From Gracilibacillus alcaliphilus (GTDB taxonomy: Bacteria; Bacillota; Bacilli; Bacillales; Amphibacillaceae): a stretch of 64,000 nucleotides of DNA. Positions 35,798-45,633 of this stretch are shown here, in pieces. The notes under the pieces were generated by a model that saw nothing but the letters and a program-made list of their open reading frames with translations, had not been told where the DNA came from and ran no database searches. Position 1 is the stretch's first letter. Every line of letters starts with the position of its first letter. The stretch spans positions 62,001 to 126,000 of the forward strand of contig NZ_JAFBFA010000004.1 in assembly GCF_016909015.1 (NCBI RefSeq), given 5' to 3'. The position numbers and the translations under genes are program-made.

Positions 35798-36649
35798 ACT
35801 TTTTTCCTCCCATTTCATTTGTTGCTTCTAGTATACGGACATTTCGTCGCCCATGCATTATATATCACATAAGTGGAGAACATCAAACAATGAATGGTGC
35901 ATTTTTTTATATGAGCAACTTAATATTTGGATAGTTTTTAGTTTACTTTCTGGCTGTTATGATTTATAACTTGCACATTTTTCTTTTATATTGTCTTTCG
36001 TTTCTTCCTTTTTAGATTCATCTACTGTTTCTTTTTCCTTTATTTCTTGCCCTTAAACTATCATCGTAATTTTCTTCCTTCTATGCCTGAAATTGCTATC
36101 AGTAATGAGGATTTATGATGTGGAAAATTTGAAGACAGTCTTTCATCGAAATTAACGTGTGGAACCCTCCCGTAAAATGTAATTGTGTAGTTAAGAGGAA
36201 CGGGCATAACCGTCTGTCTCCACAATTACAATATATGGTTAATTTTCCTCAAATCAGTAGACCGATTCTACCCACTCTGATTTTTGTCTTATTGAAAGTC
36301 GATCGGTATTGTTGTATTCTTATGTTTTTCAAAATCTGAGTACTAGATGTTAGTGTACTATACGGAACAGCTTCTCATTTAGTTTCATTTTCAACAAAAG
36401 CACTTATTTTCAAAATGCAATCTTATCCACTTTTCTTCGCAAATTGCCATATTTTTTTATTTTCATTCAGTTTTTAAAAAGGTATACTGTAAAAATAAAT
36501 GTTTATGAACCTATAAATAAAACAAAAAGCACAAAGTAATCAGCTTTATTAGAAAAGTAATATTATCACATTACCACAAGCTTATTCTTCGTGCTTCTCT
36601 TCTTATTGATTATTCGATGGAGTCTTCCATCTCGAATTACATATAATCT
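35798..36649. other. 850-bp gene-free region with a hairpin and a sufB-tail copy
   Basis: No coding frame is convincing. It contains a 10-bp perfect inverted repeat, TGTAATTGTG / CACAATTACA (36178-36187 and 36221-36230), enclosing a smaller ACGG/CCGT hairpin. From about 36521 a degraded duplicate of the sufB 3' end and suf terminator runs up to the kinase stop. The remainder is A+T-rich decay. Confidence 0.6.
36521..36645 (-). repeat. degenerate duplicate of the sufB 3' end and its terminator
   Basis: The sequence matches 40047-40158 nearly throughout: AAAAGCACAAAGTAATCAGC here against AAAAGCACGAAGTAATCAGC there, then CTTATTGATTATTCGATGGA against CTTATTGATTATCCGATGGA. In the sufB frame it reads FEMEDSIE-stop, against FEMEGSIG-stop in the real gene. 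It acts as the 3' untranslated region and probably the terminator of the kinase gene. Confidence 0.8.
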
Positions 36650-39600
36650 TTATTCCATTTCACCCAAATCTACTTCAAAAAACACTTTCATCCCCTGATC
36701 CGGAGAACTGACAATCTTCAATCCTCTCCCAAAATGTTGATGCAATCTTTTATCCACATTAAAAATACCGACACCTGATTTGCTTTTAGATTCCCCGTTT
36801 AAAATGTTTTGAATTTCTGCTTCTTCTACCCCGCCTCCATCATCTTCCACCGTAATCGTTGCTATGGAATGGGAGTAATCTTTTTTACAGCTAATTGTAA
36901 CCGTCCCTTTGCCCTGTCTGTTTCTGATACCATGCAGTACCGCATTTTCCACCAATGGCTGAATGGATAATAAAGGCACATGCACCCCTTGTTCATCCTT
37001 CAGCTCCCAGTTTACTTGCAATATTTCTCCAAAGCGAACCTGCTCAATATATAAATAGGAACGAACAATTTTTAATTCTTCTTCTAAAGGTATCAAATCT
37101 TTCATATGCTGAAATTGAAATTTACTTCTTAACAAATTACTGAATTCATTCAGAAGCTTTTTCATTCCTTCTAAGTCTAATTCGCTTAACGCCATAATAG
37201 AATTCAATGTATTAAATAAAAAATGCGGCTTTATCTGAGCCTGCAGCCAGGATGTTTCCAGCTGTATTTGCTGCTCAGCAACATGCTTCAAAGTTATCAA
37301 AGAGTCCATACGTGCTTTCAGCTCAACTGGTTCCACAGGTTTTGTAATATAGTCATTTGCTCCAGCTAGAAAAGCAGCCTGTATATCCGTACTACCGCCA
37401 GTAAGTAAAAGTACAGGTAATTCTGTAAGAGAAAACCTTTCCCGAATGATACGAGTGAGTTCATATCCTGATATTTCTGGCATCATAATATCAGAAATAA
37501 TAATATCCCATTCCCGCTTTTTTAGTTCTTCTACAGCCTGTTTGGCACAGGAAACAAACACCGTATTATACATCTCCTCTGGAAGAATAGCCTTTAAAGC
37601 CAATAAGCTGGCAGGATTATCATCTACTACTAAAACAGATGGTGCTTGACCATCTGTCCAAGACGGAAGCTCTGTTTGTTCTCTTTTCTCTTTCTTGACA
37701 GCTTCTTCTGTCTGCTCTTCACGAGGTGACTCAACCACTTTTTGCGATGCCAGCGCTAACGTAAATGTAAATGTTGTTTTTTCTCCTTTTTTGGAAGAAA
37801 CTCGGATAGCGCCGCCATGAAGCTCTATTAACTGTTTAGTAATACTTAACCCTAATCCAAAACCGCCTTCAGCCATTTTATTAGATGTCTGTCCCTGTTC
37901 ATAAGGCTGAAATATTCTCTTTTGCACCTCCTCACTAATTCCAATTCCCGTATCCATCACCTGAATTTCTGCATTATTTTCTTTCACGGAAGCAGAGATA
38001 GTAATCGATCCATGATGGGTATACTTAATCGCATTATCTATTAGATTAAAAAAGATTTGTTTCACACGATTTTCATCTGCATATACATAAGGAAATTCTT
38101 TGGAAATTTGATTAACGATTGACAAACCCTTTACATCGGATGAAAGACGCAAAATATCTATAACCCCTATAACAATTGGTTCCAATGCAATTACCTGTTT
38201 ATTTAACCTAGGTTTATTAACCTGTAAGCTTCTTACCTCCAATAATTCTGTCAACAATAGGTTCATTTGCTGTCCAACATTCAAGACGGTATTTAATTCA
38301 TTAATACTCCGCTTCGATAAAGTTGTTTTTTCCCGATCACGTATCGCCTCAGATAGCAATAATATACTATTTAAAGGGTTACGGAATTCATGGGAGGTAT
38401 TTGCCAAAAATTGATCCTTTTCTTCATTCACTTTCTTTAATCTTTCCGCTACTTTCTTTGTTTCCTGATGCTTTTGAAAATACCCTCGAAACCAGAAAAT
38501 AGTATAACATGTTACAAAAATCATCATATCAAATGGGTAGAAGGTCAGATATACACTTTGTCCTGTCCATATAAAATTCCAAATACCATGGTTGGCAATA
38601 GCAATAAAACCGAACAGCAGAAGATAGGTAGACTTTGGATTGTTCTTATACATCCGAGTAATCGAAGCAACAGTAACAACCACCGTAACAAAAGCAAAAA
38701 TATTATAAATCGGACGAAGAGCTAAAATTTGCGGCATAGATAAAAAGATAGTAACAAAAGCTAATGCAGCCATTCCCCATTTAAAAAATGGGAAAATTTT
38801 ATTCCAATAAGGCAGCTTTTGATGATCAGTACATTGAACATAGGCATAATAATTAATTAAATACACCGTATGTATCAGCCAATATTCTAAATCATAGCTT
38901 ATATTAACAAATTGCTGCAGTAATTTCTCACCTGTATAAAAGAGAAATCCCGAAAACAAACTAAAGGTCAGTAAAGCAAAGGAAAGAACCTTTTTAACCC
39001 GTCCTCCGATAAAATAAATAATTAAAGCATATACAGTATGAATAAGCAGTAGGGCTGCAATTACTACTTGAGAATAGTTTGTAAGCTGTACTTCTCTCAT
39101 AATTGTTTCCTCTGTACCGAATCGTAATGAGTGATATATACCGCCTTTTCTGCTGTCTTTATAATTTGCAACCTGAATAACAATATCTATATTTCCTTCT
39201 TCGTCCGCAGTAAAGGTCAATGTCTGAGGCATGACATTTGCAGTATATTCCGCTTCTGTTTCAGCTGGCTGACCAATTTTTGCTACTTCCCGGCCATTCA
39301 CATAGATTTCTGACGAGGTGGGGATTTTTGGTATGTATAATTTAAAATTCCGGTCATCATCCGGCTGTACCTTCATTTGCAGCCTGTAGGATCCATAACC
39401 AAAAGGAGAGCCCAGCTTATTCTCCCAGCCATTGGGTACTTCAATCGTTTCTGGTGCTTCAACAGGCAATGTGTTTTCCTGTATGATAAACTGAGATGGA
39501 TAAAAATCCCACTCTCCATCCAGTTGCAACGTTCGACTGTCTTCTATTTCCCAGGTACTTAAATCAAGCTCTCCATCAACAATAGCAGGTGTTATATTTT

Positions 39601-39694
39601 CTTGAAATACGCCTACCCAAATGAGCCGTAAAGCAGACAAACTAATAATAAATAGAATGACAAGAATCCCCGTCCGGATATAATCACGTTTCAT
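36650..39694 (-). CDS. two-headed hybrid sensor histidine kinase (7TM sensor, HisKA, REC, LytS-type kinase)
   Basis: A 1014-residue membrane sensor. An N-terminal anchor (about 8-28) is followed by an extracellular jelly-roll-like domain (about 50-195), then a seven-helix membrane part (about 205-405) resembling 7TM-DISM sensors. Cytoplasmic domains follow: HisKA with His435 in NTSHEFRNPLNS, HATPase (DNAIKYT, DTGIGIS, GGFGLGLSI), a receiver domain with Asp735 in ISDIMMPEISG and Lys785, and a second LytS-type His_kinase with His824 in QAQIKPHFLFNTLNS plus its own ATPase (ENAVLHGI, DDGGGVEE, GVGIFNV). No response regulator gene is adjacent. The start ribosome site (AGAAGAG) is weak. Confidence 0.88.
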   Translation of the reverse strand: MKRDYIRTGILVILFIISLSALRLIWVGVFQENITPAIVDGELDLSTWEIEDSRTLQLDGEWDFYPSQFIIQENTLPVEAPETIEVPNGWENKLGSPFGYGSYRLQMKVQPDDDRNFKLYIPKIPTSSEIYVNGREVAKIGQPAETEAEYTANVMPQTLTFTADEEGNIDIVIQVANYKDSRKGGIYHSLRFGTEETIMREVQLTNYSQVVIAALLLIHTVYALIIYFIGGRVKKVLSFALLTFSLFSGFLFYTGEKLLQQFVNISYDLEYWLIHTVYLINYYAYVQCTDHQKLPYWNKIFPFFKWGMAALAFVTIFLSMPQILALRPIYNIFAFVTVVVTVASITRMYKNNPKSTYLLLFGFIAIANHGIWNFIWTGQSVYLTFYPFDMMIFVTCYTIFWFRGYFQKHQETKKVAERLKKVNEEKDQFLANTSHEFRNPLNSILLLSEAIRDREKTTLSKRSINELNTVLNVGQQMNLLLTELLEVRSLQVNKPRLNKQVIALEPIVIGVIDILRLSSDVKGLSIVNQISKEFPYVYADENRVKQIFFNLIDNAIKYTHHGSITISASVKENNAEIQVMDTGIGISEEVQKRIFQPYEQGQTSNKMAEGGFGLGLSITKQLIELHGGAIRVSSKKGEKTTFTFTLALASQKVVESPREEQTEEAVKKEKREQTELPSWTDGQAPSVLVVDDNPASLLALKAILPEEMYNTVFVSCAKQAVEELKKREWDIIISDIMMPEISGYELTRIIRERFSLTELPVLLLTGGSTDIQAAFLAGANDYITKPVEPVELKARMDSLITLKHVAEQQIQLETSWLQAQIKPHFLFNTLNSIMALSELDLEGMKKLLNEFSNLLRSKFQFQHMKDLIPLEEELKIVRSYLYIEQVRFGEILQVNWELKDEQGVHVPLLSIQPLVENAVLHGIRNRQGKGTVTISCKKDYSHSIATITVEDDGGGVEEAEIQNILNGESKSKSGVGIFNVDKRLHQHFGRGLKIVSSPDQGMKVFFEVDLGEME

Positions 39695-40046
39695 TTATAT
39701 CAACTCTTCTTTTGAGGACATATTTAAATCCTGAATTTTTTACAGCATTATATACCAACACCTGCTAATCTTTCAGTTTCAAATTATTACAGGACGCTGG
39801 TTTTTCCTAGTTATTCCTTCTATATTATATTATAAAATAGTCATTATATATAGTTAATTAGGAATGTTATGTCTACTATTAAACCTATAGTAAAATTTCA
39901 AAAAGTTATTCTCGACTTCGTTCCTCTTGATTTATGGCGTCCATTTGCTTCATATGTAGCTAGTTCAAAAGCTGATAATTTAAATTAAAATCACTAATAC
40001 GACATGACAATACCGAGTAAACAATCATACATACGGCCGCCTCTAT
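39695..40046. other. 350-bp region upstream of the kinase gene
   Basis: A+T-rich, with a TATATTATATTATAAAATAG stretch near 39821-39840 that may hold the kinase promoter. No gene or clear element was found. Confidence 0.4.
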
Positions 40047-40056
40047 AAAGCAAAAA

Positions 40057-40117
40057 AGCACGAAGTAATCAGCTTATTAGATGAGGAATGTTATCATAAG
40101 CTTATACTTCGTGCTTC
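40057..40117 (-). terminator. terminator of the sufCDSUB operon
   Basis: On the minus strand, AAGCACGAAGTATAAGCTTA pairs with TAAGCTGATTACTTCGTGCT, followed by TTTTTTG. A second degraded copy is at 36521-36600. Confidence 0.8.
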
Positions 40118-40129
40118 AGTTCTTATTGA

Positions 40130-41527
40130 TTATCCGATGGAGCCCTCCATCTCAAATTTGATCAATCTATTCATCTCAACGGCGTATTCCATTGGAAGTT
40201 CTTTTGTAAACGGCTCAATAAAGCCCATTACGATCATTTCTGTTGCTTCCTCTTCGGAAATACCACGACTCATTAGATAGAATAATTGTTCCTCTGATAC
40301 TTTAGAAACTTTTGCTTCGTGCTCTAAAGAGATATTCTCATTGAGAATCTCATTGTAAGGAATGGTATCAGATGTAGATTGATTATCCATGATTAAGGTA
40401 TCACACTCGATATTAGAACGGGCACCGTCTGCTTTACGGCCAAAGTGCACCATACCAAGATATGTTACTTTTCCGCCTTGTTTCGAAATTGATTTCGATA
40501 CAATCGTAGAAGAAGTATTTGGCGCTAAGTGGTGCATTTTTGCACCGGCATGCTGATGCTGGCCTTTACCTGCCAAGGCAATGGAAAGGGTATTACCACG
40601 AGCACCTTCGCCTTTCAGAATAATAGCTGGGTATTTCATGGTTAATTTAGAACCAATATTACCATCGATCCATTCCATGGTTGCATTTGCATCACATGTG
40701 GCACGTTTGGTTACTAGATTGTACACATTGTTTGCCCAATTTTGGATTGTTGTATAGCGGCAGTAAGCATCTTTTTTAACAAAAATCTCTACTACAGCAC
40801 TGTGTAAGGAATTCGTTGTATAAGTTGGTGCCGTACATCCTTCTACATAGTGAACAGAAGCTCCTTCATCTACAATAATAAGCGTCCGCTCAAACTGCCC
40901 CATATTTTCTGAGTTTATACGGAAATAAGCTTGTAATGGTGTTTCTGCCTTTACGCCTTTAGGAACATAGATAAATGATCCACCAGACCATACCGCAGAG
41001 TTTAATGCAGCAAACTTATTATCAGAAGCTGGGATAACTTTACCGAAGTACTCTTTGAACAAATCTTCATTTTCCTTCAAAGCTGTGTCCGTATCTTTGA
41101 AGACAATACCCAAGTTCTCTAAGTCTTCTTTCAAGTTATGATAAACTACCTCTGACTCATATTGTGCCGATACACCAGCAAGATATTTCTGTTCTGCTTC
41201 CGGGATGCCTAATTTATCAAAGGTTTGTTTAATTTCATCTGGAACTTCATCCCATGACCGTTCAGAACGCTCCGATGGTTTAACATAATACGTAATTTCA
41301 TCAAAATCTAATTCAGACAAATCGCCGCCCCATTGTGGCATTGGCTTTTTGTAAAATTGTTCTAATGCTTTCAAACGATATTCAAGCATCCATTCTGGTT
41401 CTTCTTTCATGCGGGAGATTTCTTCTACAACTTTACGAGTCAAACCTTTTTCCGTACGAAAGATCGAAACATCTCTGTCATGAAAGCCATATTTATATTC
41501 GCCTATTTCAGGTGCCTTTTTAGCCAT
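40130..41527 (-). CDS. sufB: Fe-S cluster assembly scaffold SufB
   Basis: Core subunit of the SufBCD scaffold complex on which clusters are built in the cytoplasm. At 465 residues it has the same length as B. subtilis SufB. Typical blocks are MPQWGGDLSELDFDEITYYV, SAVWSGGSFIYVPKGVKAE, MEWIDGNIGSKLTMKYPAI and the C-terminal SRGISEEEATEMIVMGFIEP. AGGAGG precedes the ATG. Last gene of the operon sufC-sufD-sufS-sufU-sufB. Confidence 0.97.
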   Translation of the reverse strand: MAKKAPEIGEYKYGFHDRDVSIFRTEKGLTRKVVEEISRMKEEPEWMLEYRLKALEQFYKKPMPQWGGDLSELDFDEITYYVKPSERSERSWDEVPDEIKQTFDKLGIPEAEQKYLAGVSAQYESEVVYHNLKEDLENLGIVFKDTDTALKENEDLFKEYFGKVIPASDNKFAALNSAVWSGGSFIYVPKGVKAETPLQAYFRINSENMGQFERTLIIVDEGASVHYVEGCTAPTYTTNSLHSAVVEIFVKKDAYCRYTTIQNWANNVYNLVTKRATCDANATMEWIDGNIGSKLTMKYPAIILKGEGARGNTLSIALAGKGQHQHAGAKMHHLAPNTSSTIVSKSISKQGGKVTYLGMVHFGRKADGARSNIECDTLIMDNQSTSDTIPYNEILNENISLEHEAKVSKVSEEQLFYLMSRGISEEEATEMIVMGFIEPFTKELPMEYAVEMNRLIKFEMEGSIG

Positions 41528-41562
41528 ATTATTACCTCCTATTGATGATGGATTTCCGTTGA

Positions 41563-42006
41563 TTACTCTTCTTCATCAGCCGCAACAGCTTTCTCCATTG
41601 CCTTCCATGCCAATGTTGCACATTTGATTCTGGCCGGAAACTTCGATACACCTTGTAATGCCTCGATGTCCCCTAAATCAATCTCGACGTCCTCCACATC
41701 TTCACCTAACATCATTTTCGAGAAAATGGATGACATATAAATAGCCTCATCCTTTTTCTTACCTTTGATTGCCTGTGTCATCATAGAAGCAGATGACATG
41801 CTAATCGAACAACCTTCACCTTCAAATTTGGCATCTTTCACAATGCCATTTTCTATTTGCAGATGCAATTCAATGCGATCTCCACAAGTAGGGTTGTTCA
41901 TATCTATTGTAACAGATTCTTCTGTTAGTGTTCCACGGTTACGCGGGTTTTTATAATGATTCATAATAACTTGCCGATACAATGTATCTAAATTATCAAA
42001 AGACAT
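41563..42006 (-). CDS. sufU: zinc-dependent sulfurtransferase SufU
   Basis: Accepts persulfide sulfur from SufS by zinc-ligand swapping and passes it to SufB. At 147 residues it has Asp and Cys ligands in NNPTCGDRIELHLQ, a second Cys in FEGEGCSISMSSASM, and a third in ARIKCATLAWKAME. The insertion between these that marks SufU against IscU is present. It overlaps the end of sufS by 11 bp, so translation is coupled. Confidence 0.95.
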   Translation of the reverse strand: MSFDNLDTLYRQVIMNHYKNPRNRGTLTEESVTIDMNNPTCGDRIELHLQIENGIVKDAKFEGEGCSISMSSASMMTQAIKGKKKDEAIYMSSIFSKMMLGEDVEDVEIDLGDIEALQGVSKFPARIKCATLAWKAMEKAVAADEEE

Positions 42007-43216
42007 CGCCGAAATACTCCTTCGCTCGCTGGATTCCTTCTACTAATCGGTCAATATCACTTTCATCATTGTATAAATAGAAGCTGGCTCTTGCTGTTGC
42101 CGTAACTTCTAACCATTTCATCAACGGCTGTGCACAATGGTGCCCTGCCCTGATAGCAATACCTTCTGCATCCAATACCGTTGCCGTATCATGAGGATGT
42201 ACTTGATCCATATTAAAGGTAAGTACTCCACTGCGTCGTTCAGGACCGAAAATCTTTAATCCTTCTATAGCAGACAACTGTTCTATTGCATACTGCACTA
42301 ATTGCTGCTCATGAGCTAAGATGTTATCCATACCGATATTCTCCAGAAAATCAATCGCGGCACCTAACCCTATAGCGCCTGCTATAATAGGTGTGCCTCC
42401 TTCAAACTTCCAGGGAAGCTCTTTCCATGTAGAATCATAAAGGTCGACAAAATCAATCATTTCACCGCCGAATTCTACCGGCTCCATCTTCTCAAGAATA
42501 GCTTTCTTACCATATAATACACCAATACCTGTCGGAGCACACATCTTATGGCCGGAAAAGGCATAAAAGTCACAGTCTAAATCTGTCACATCCACTTTCA
42601 TATGTGGAATCCCTTGTGCCCCATCCACAACCACAACCGCCCCTTTTTCATGGGCTATTTGTGTTATTTCTTTGACCGGATTTATGGTGCCTAATACATT
42701 GGAAACGTGTGTGACAGCTACCAATTTTGTCTGCTCTGTAATAGTTTGACGAACAGCTTCCAGTGTGATCGTCCCATCTGCTTCCATTGGGATATACTTT
42801 AACGTTGCACCAGTAAATTTGGCTGCTTGCTGCCAAGGAATTAAATTACTGTGATGCTCCATTTGTGTCAAAACAATCTCATCACCGGCTTTTAGAAATT
42901 GACGTGCATATCCATAAGCTACCGTATTGAGTGATGTGGTTGTTCCGCGAGTGAAAATGATCTCTGCTGTAGAAGCTGCATTAATAAAGTGTTTGACTTT
43001 TTCTCTTGCACCCTCATACTGATCTGTCGCTCTTGTTCCCAGAGTATGCACACCGCGGTGTACATTAGAGTTGTTTAACTTATAATAAGCATCTACTGCC
43101 TCCAGAACGGAAACAGGTTTCTGGGAGGTTGCCGCAGAATCTAAGTAAACTAACGGATGTCCATTTACTTCTTGACCCAGAATCGGAAACTGCTTACGAA
43201 TAGATTGTATATCCAT
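41996..43216 (-). CDS. sufS: cysteine desulfurase SufS
   Basis: PLP-dependent enzyme taking sulfur from cysteine to form a persulfide. The PLP Lys is in FYAFSGHKMCAPTGIGV; the active-site Cys is in RAGHHCAQPLM near residue 361. 406 residues. Its ATG overlaps the sufD stop (TAATG) and its end overlaps sufU. Membership in the intact suf operon makes the assignment firm. Confidence 0.96.
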   Translation of the reverse strand: MDIQSIRKQFPILGQEVNGHPLVYLDSAATSQKPVSVLEAVDAYYKLNNSNVHRGVHTLGTRATDQYEGAREKVKHFINAASTAEIIFTRGTTTSLNTVAYGYARQFLKAGDEIVLTQMEHHSNLIPWQQAAKFTGATLKYIPMEADGTITLEAVRQTITEQTKLVAVTHVSNVLGTINPVKEITQIAHEKGAVVVVDGAQGIPHMKVDVTDLDCDFYAFSGHKMCAPTGIGVLYGKKAILEKMEPVEFGGEMIDFVDLYDSTWKELPWKFEGGTPIIAGAIGLGAAIDFLENIGMDNILAHEQQLVQYAIEQLSAIEGLKIFGPERRSGVLTFNMDQVHPHDTATVLDAEGIAIRAGHHCAQPLMKWLEVTATARASFYLYNDESDIDRLVEGIQRAKEYFGDVF

Positions 43217-44523
43217 TAATAAACTTTCCTTTCAATTACCTCAGTCAATTGATTACGAACGGCTTCAATCGGGATCTCTGTAACTACTGGAGCTAAGAAA
43301 CCATGAATAATCAGACGTTCTGCTTCTTGTTTAGAAATACCACGGCTCATCAAGTAATACAATTGAAGCGGGTCTACACGGCCAACAGACGCTGCATGAC
43401 CTGCCATAACATCATCTTCATCAATTAAAAGTATCGGGTTCGCATCACCTCGTGCACCACTGCTTAACATCAGTACGCGTGACTCTTGCTCTGCATTTGC
43501 ACCTGAAGCACCATGTTCAATCTTACCAATACCATTGAAAATAGCAGACGCATTATCTTTCATTACACCGTGCTGTAAAATTAAACCTTCACTTTGCTTA
43601 CCAAAGTTAACAATTTTGGCAGTATAATTCTGCACTTGTTCGCCACGTCCAACAGCAACAGTTTTGGCATAAGAGTACGAATTATCACCAATTAAATGTG
43701 TAATATTCTCGGAAACAGTATTCCCATCGTTCATCTGACCTAGATTCCATTCAATGCGTGCATCACGATAAGCTACCCCGCGACGGTTGACATAAGCAGT
43801 CGTACCTGCCGCAAAATTATCAACAGAACCAAAATTAATTTGTGCATTATCATGAGCGATTACTTCTGCAATAACATTCGCCACAGCATGTTCTTCTTTA
43901 TTTTGTGAAATATAGTTCTCAACATACGTAACAGAACTGTTCGCCTCGGCCACAACGATTACATGGCTAAAGGTTGCAGCTTCGTTGTCTTCTTGCCAGA
44001 AAACAGCTTGAAGCGGCTCTTCCACCTGTACATTCTTTGGCACGTAAACAAAGACGCCGCCATTCATCAAAGCAGTGTGTAATGCTGTTAACTTATGTTC
44101 ATCCATTTGCACAGCGTCTTTCATATAGTATCGCTGTAGTAAATCACTGTGCTCCGCTAAAGCAGTTTGGATGTCTGTTAAGATAACACCCTTTGCTGCC
44201 AGCTCATCAGATAATGAGGCATATGCTACTGTTTGGTTGCGTTGAATCACTAAGTTTTGGTTATGATTTTCTTTATCTAAAAATACTTTAATATCTTCAG
44301 GAAGTTCATCTAATGATGAGATAGTCTCCCCAGATACGCCATGTTTATAATCATCAAAATTCCAGCGTGTTAGGCTTGTTTTATCCGGCTTCGGCATTTC
44401 TAAGCCTGCAATTAAATCAAATGCCTGTAAACGCAGTTCTTTCATCCAATCTGGTTCGTTTCTGTTTTCTGAAAATGATCGGACATAGTCCTGATCAAAT
44501 GGAAGTTTAATTTCCACAGTCAT
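43216..44523 (-). CDS. sufD: Fe-S cluster assembly protein SufD
   Basis: Paralogue of SufB forming the SufBCD heterocomplex. 435 residues. YLMSRGISKQEAERLIIHGF near the C-terminus and GDANPILLIDEDDVMAGHAA are characteristic of SufD. The SufD His needed at the SufB-SufD interface is in MAGHAASVG. It begins 16 bp after sufC and ends 1 nt into sufS. Confidence 0.95.
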   Translation of the reverse strand: MTVEIKLPFDQDYVRSFSENRNEPDWMKELRLQAFDLIAGLEMPKPDKTSLTRWNFDDYKHGVSGETISSLDELPEDIKVFLDKENHNQNLVIQRNQTVAYASLSDELAAKGVILTDIQTALAEHSDLLQRYYMKDAVQMDEHKLTALHTALMNGGVFVYVPKNVQVEEPLQAVFWQEDNEAATFSHVIVVAEANSSVTYVENYISQNKEEHAVANVIAEVIAHDNAQINFGSVDNFAAGTTAYVNRRGVAYRDARIEWNLGQMNDGNTVSENITHLIGDNSYSYAKTVAVGRGEQVQNYTAKIVNFGKQSEGLILQHGVMKDNASAIFNGIGKIEHGASGANAEQESRVLMLSSGARGDANPILLIDEDDVMAGHAASVGRVDPLQLYYLMSRGISKQEAERLIIHGFLAPVVTEIPIEAVRNQLTEVIERKVY

Positions 44524-44539
44524 ATGATACCTCCTACCC

Positions 44540-45325
44540 TTACGCTTTTTGTCCTACAGTTTCATCTTCAATGCCTAATTCGTGTTTAATCCAGTCATAT
44601 CCTTCCGCCTCAAGGCGCTGAGCTAATTCTGGACCGCCAGATTTAACTACACGTCCTTGCATCATAACATGTACTTTATCAGGAGTGATATAATCCAGTA
44701 AACGTTGGTAGTGTGTAATAATCAAGCAGCCGAAGGATTCGTTGCGTAATTTGTTAATTCCTTTTGCAACTACTTTTAATGCATCAATATCAAGACCAGA
44801 GTCAATCTCATCAAGGATAGCAATTTCCGGTTTTAACATCATTAATTGCAAGATTTCATTACGTTTTTTCTCACCACCGGAGAAGCCTTCATTTAAGTAT
44901 CGCTGAGCCATATTCTTATCTATTTCCAGATAATCCATTGTCCCATCCATTTCTTTAATGAATTTCATTAAGGAAATTTCATCACCTTCTTCACGGTGAG
45001 CATTGATAGAAGATCGTAAGAAGTCAGAGGTAGTTACCCCGCTAATTTCGCTTGGATATTGCATAGCTAAGAATAGTCCTGCTTTTGCACGTTCATCTAC
45101 TTCCATTTCCAGTACATTTTCACCATCAAGCAAAATTTCACCTTTGGTTACTTCATAATTTGGGTGTCCCATAATAGCCGAAGCTAATGTTGACTTACCA
45201 GTACCATTTGGCCCCATTACAGCATGGAATTCACCGCCATTAATGGTAAGATTAACACCTTTTAATATTTCCAGACCTTCGATTTCTACATGAAGATCCT
45301 TAATTTCTAGAGTAGAACTTGCCAT
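44540..45325 (-). CDS. sufC: Fe-S cluster assembly ATPase SufC
   Basis: ABC-type ATPase that drives conformational change in SufBCD. Walker A is MGPNGTGKSTLASA, the signature NEGFSGGEKKRNEILQ, and Walker B IAILDEIDSGLDID. 261 residues, first gene of the operon, with TTGGAGGTATG just upstream of the ATG. The 300 bp before it contain direct repeats of TGAGAAT at about 45383-45405, possibly a metal-regulator site, but no clear promoter. Confidence 0.96.
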   Translation of the reverse strand: MASSTLEIKDLHVEIEGLEILKGVNLTINGGEFHAVMGPNGTGKSTLASAIMGHPNYEVTKGEILLDGENVLEMEVDERAKAGLFLAMQYPSEISGVTTSDFLRSSINAHREEGDEISLMKFIKEMDGTMDYLEIDKNMAQRYLNEGFSGGEKKRNEILQLMMLKPEIAILDEIDSGLDIDALKVVAKGINKLRNESFGCLIITHYQRLLDYITPDKVHVMMQGRVVKSGGPELAQRLEAEGYDWIKHELGIEDETVGQKA

Positions 45326-45632
45326 AACTACATACCTCCAAAACTTATATTGTATTAAATTGAAGTGGAATTACACTCATTCTCACTTTATTCTCATTAT
45401 AATCTTAAACTATTTAGAAACTATAATCAACCATTTACTATGCAAATTTCTAGGAAAGGATTCCAGTCATTCCGTACATTGTACGCAAATTTGCCGTTCA
45501 TGTCATCTATTATCATTTAACAAAGAACAGAGCTTGTCTCTTCAGACGCTAACGAGTGATCGATATTCTCATTGCTCTGATTAGAATAACTTCGTTTTAT
45601 TTTCAGTATCCATCCATAAATTTTTCTTTCTT
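45326..45632 (-). promoter_or_regulatory. suf operon upstream region
   Basis: On the minus strand, TAATGAGAATAAAGTGAGAA followed by TGAG contains two TGAGAAT repeats about 60 bp before the sufC start. They resemble Fur-type half sites (GATAAT) only loosely. A weak TACAAT -10 lies downstream. Regulation cannot be assigned firmly. Confidence 0.3.
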
Positions 45633-45633
45633 A

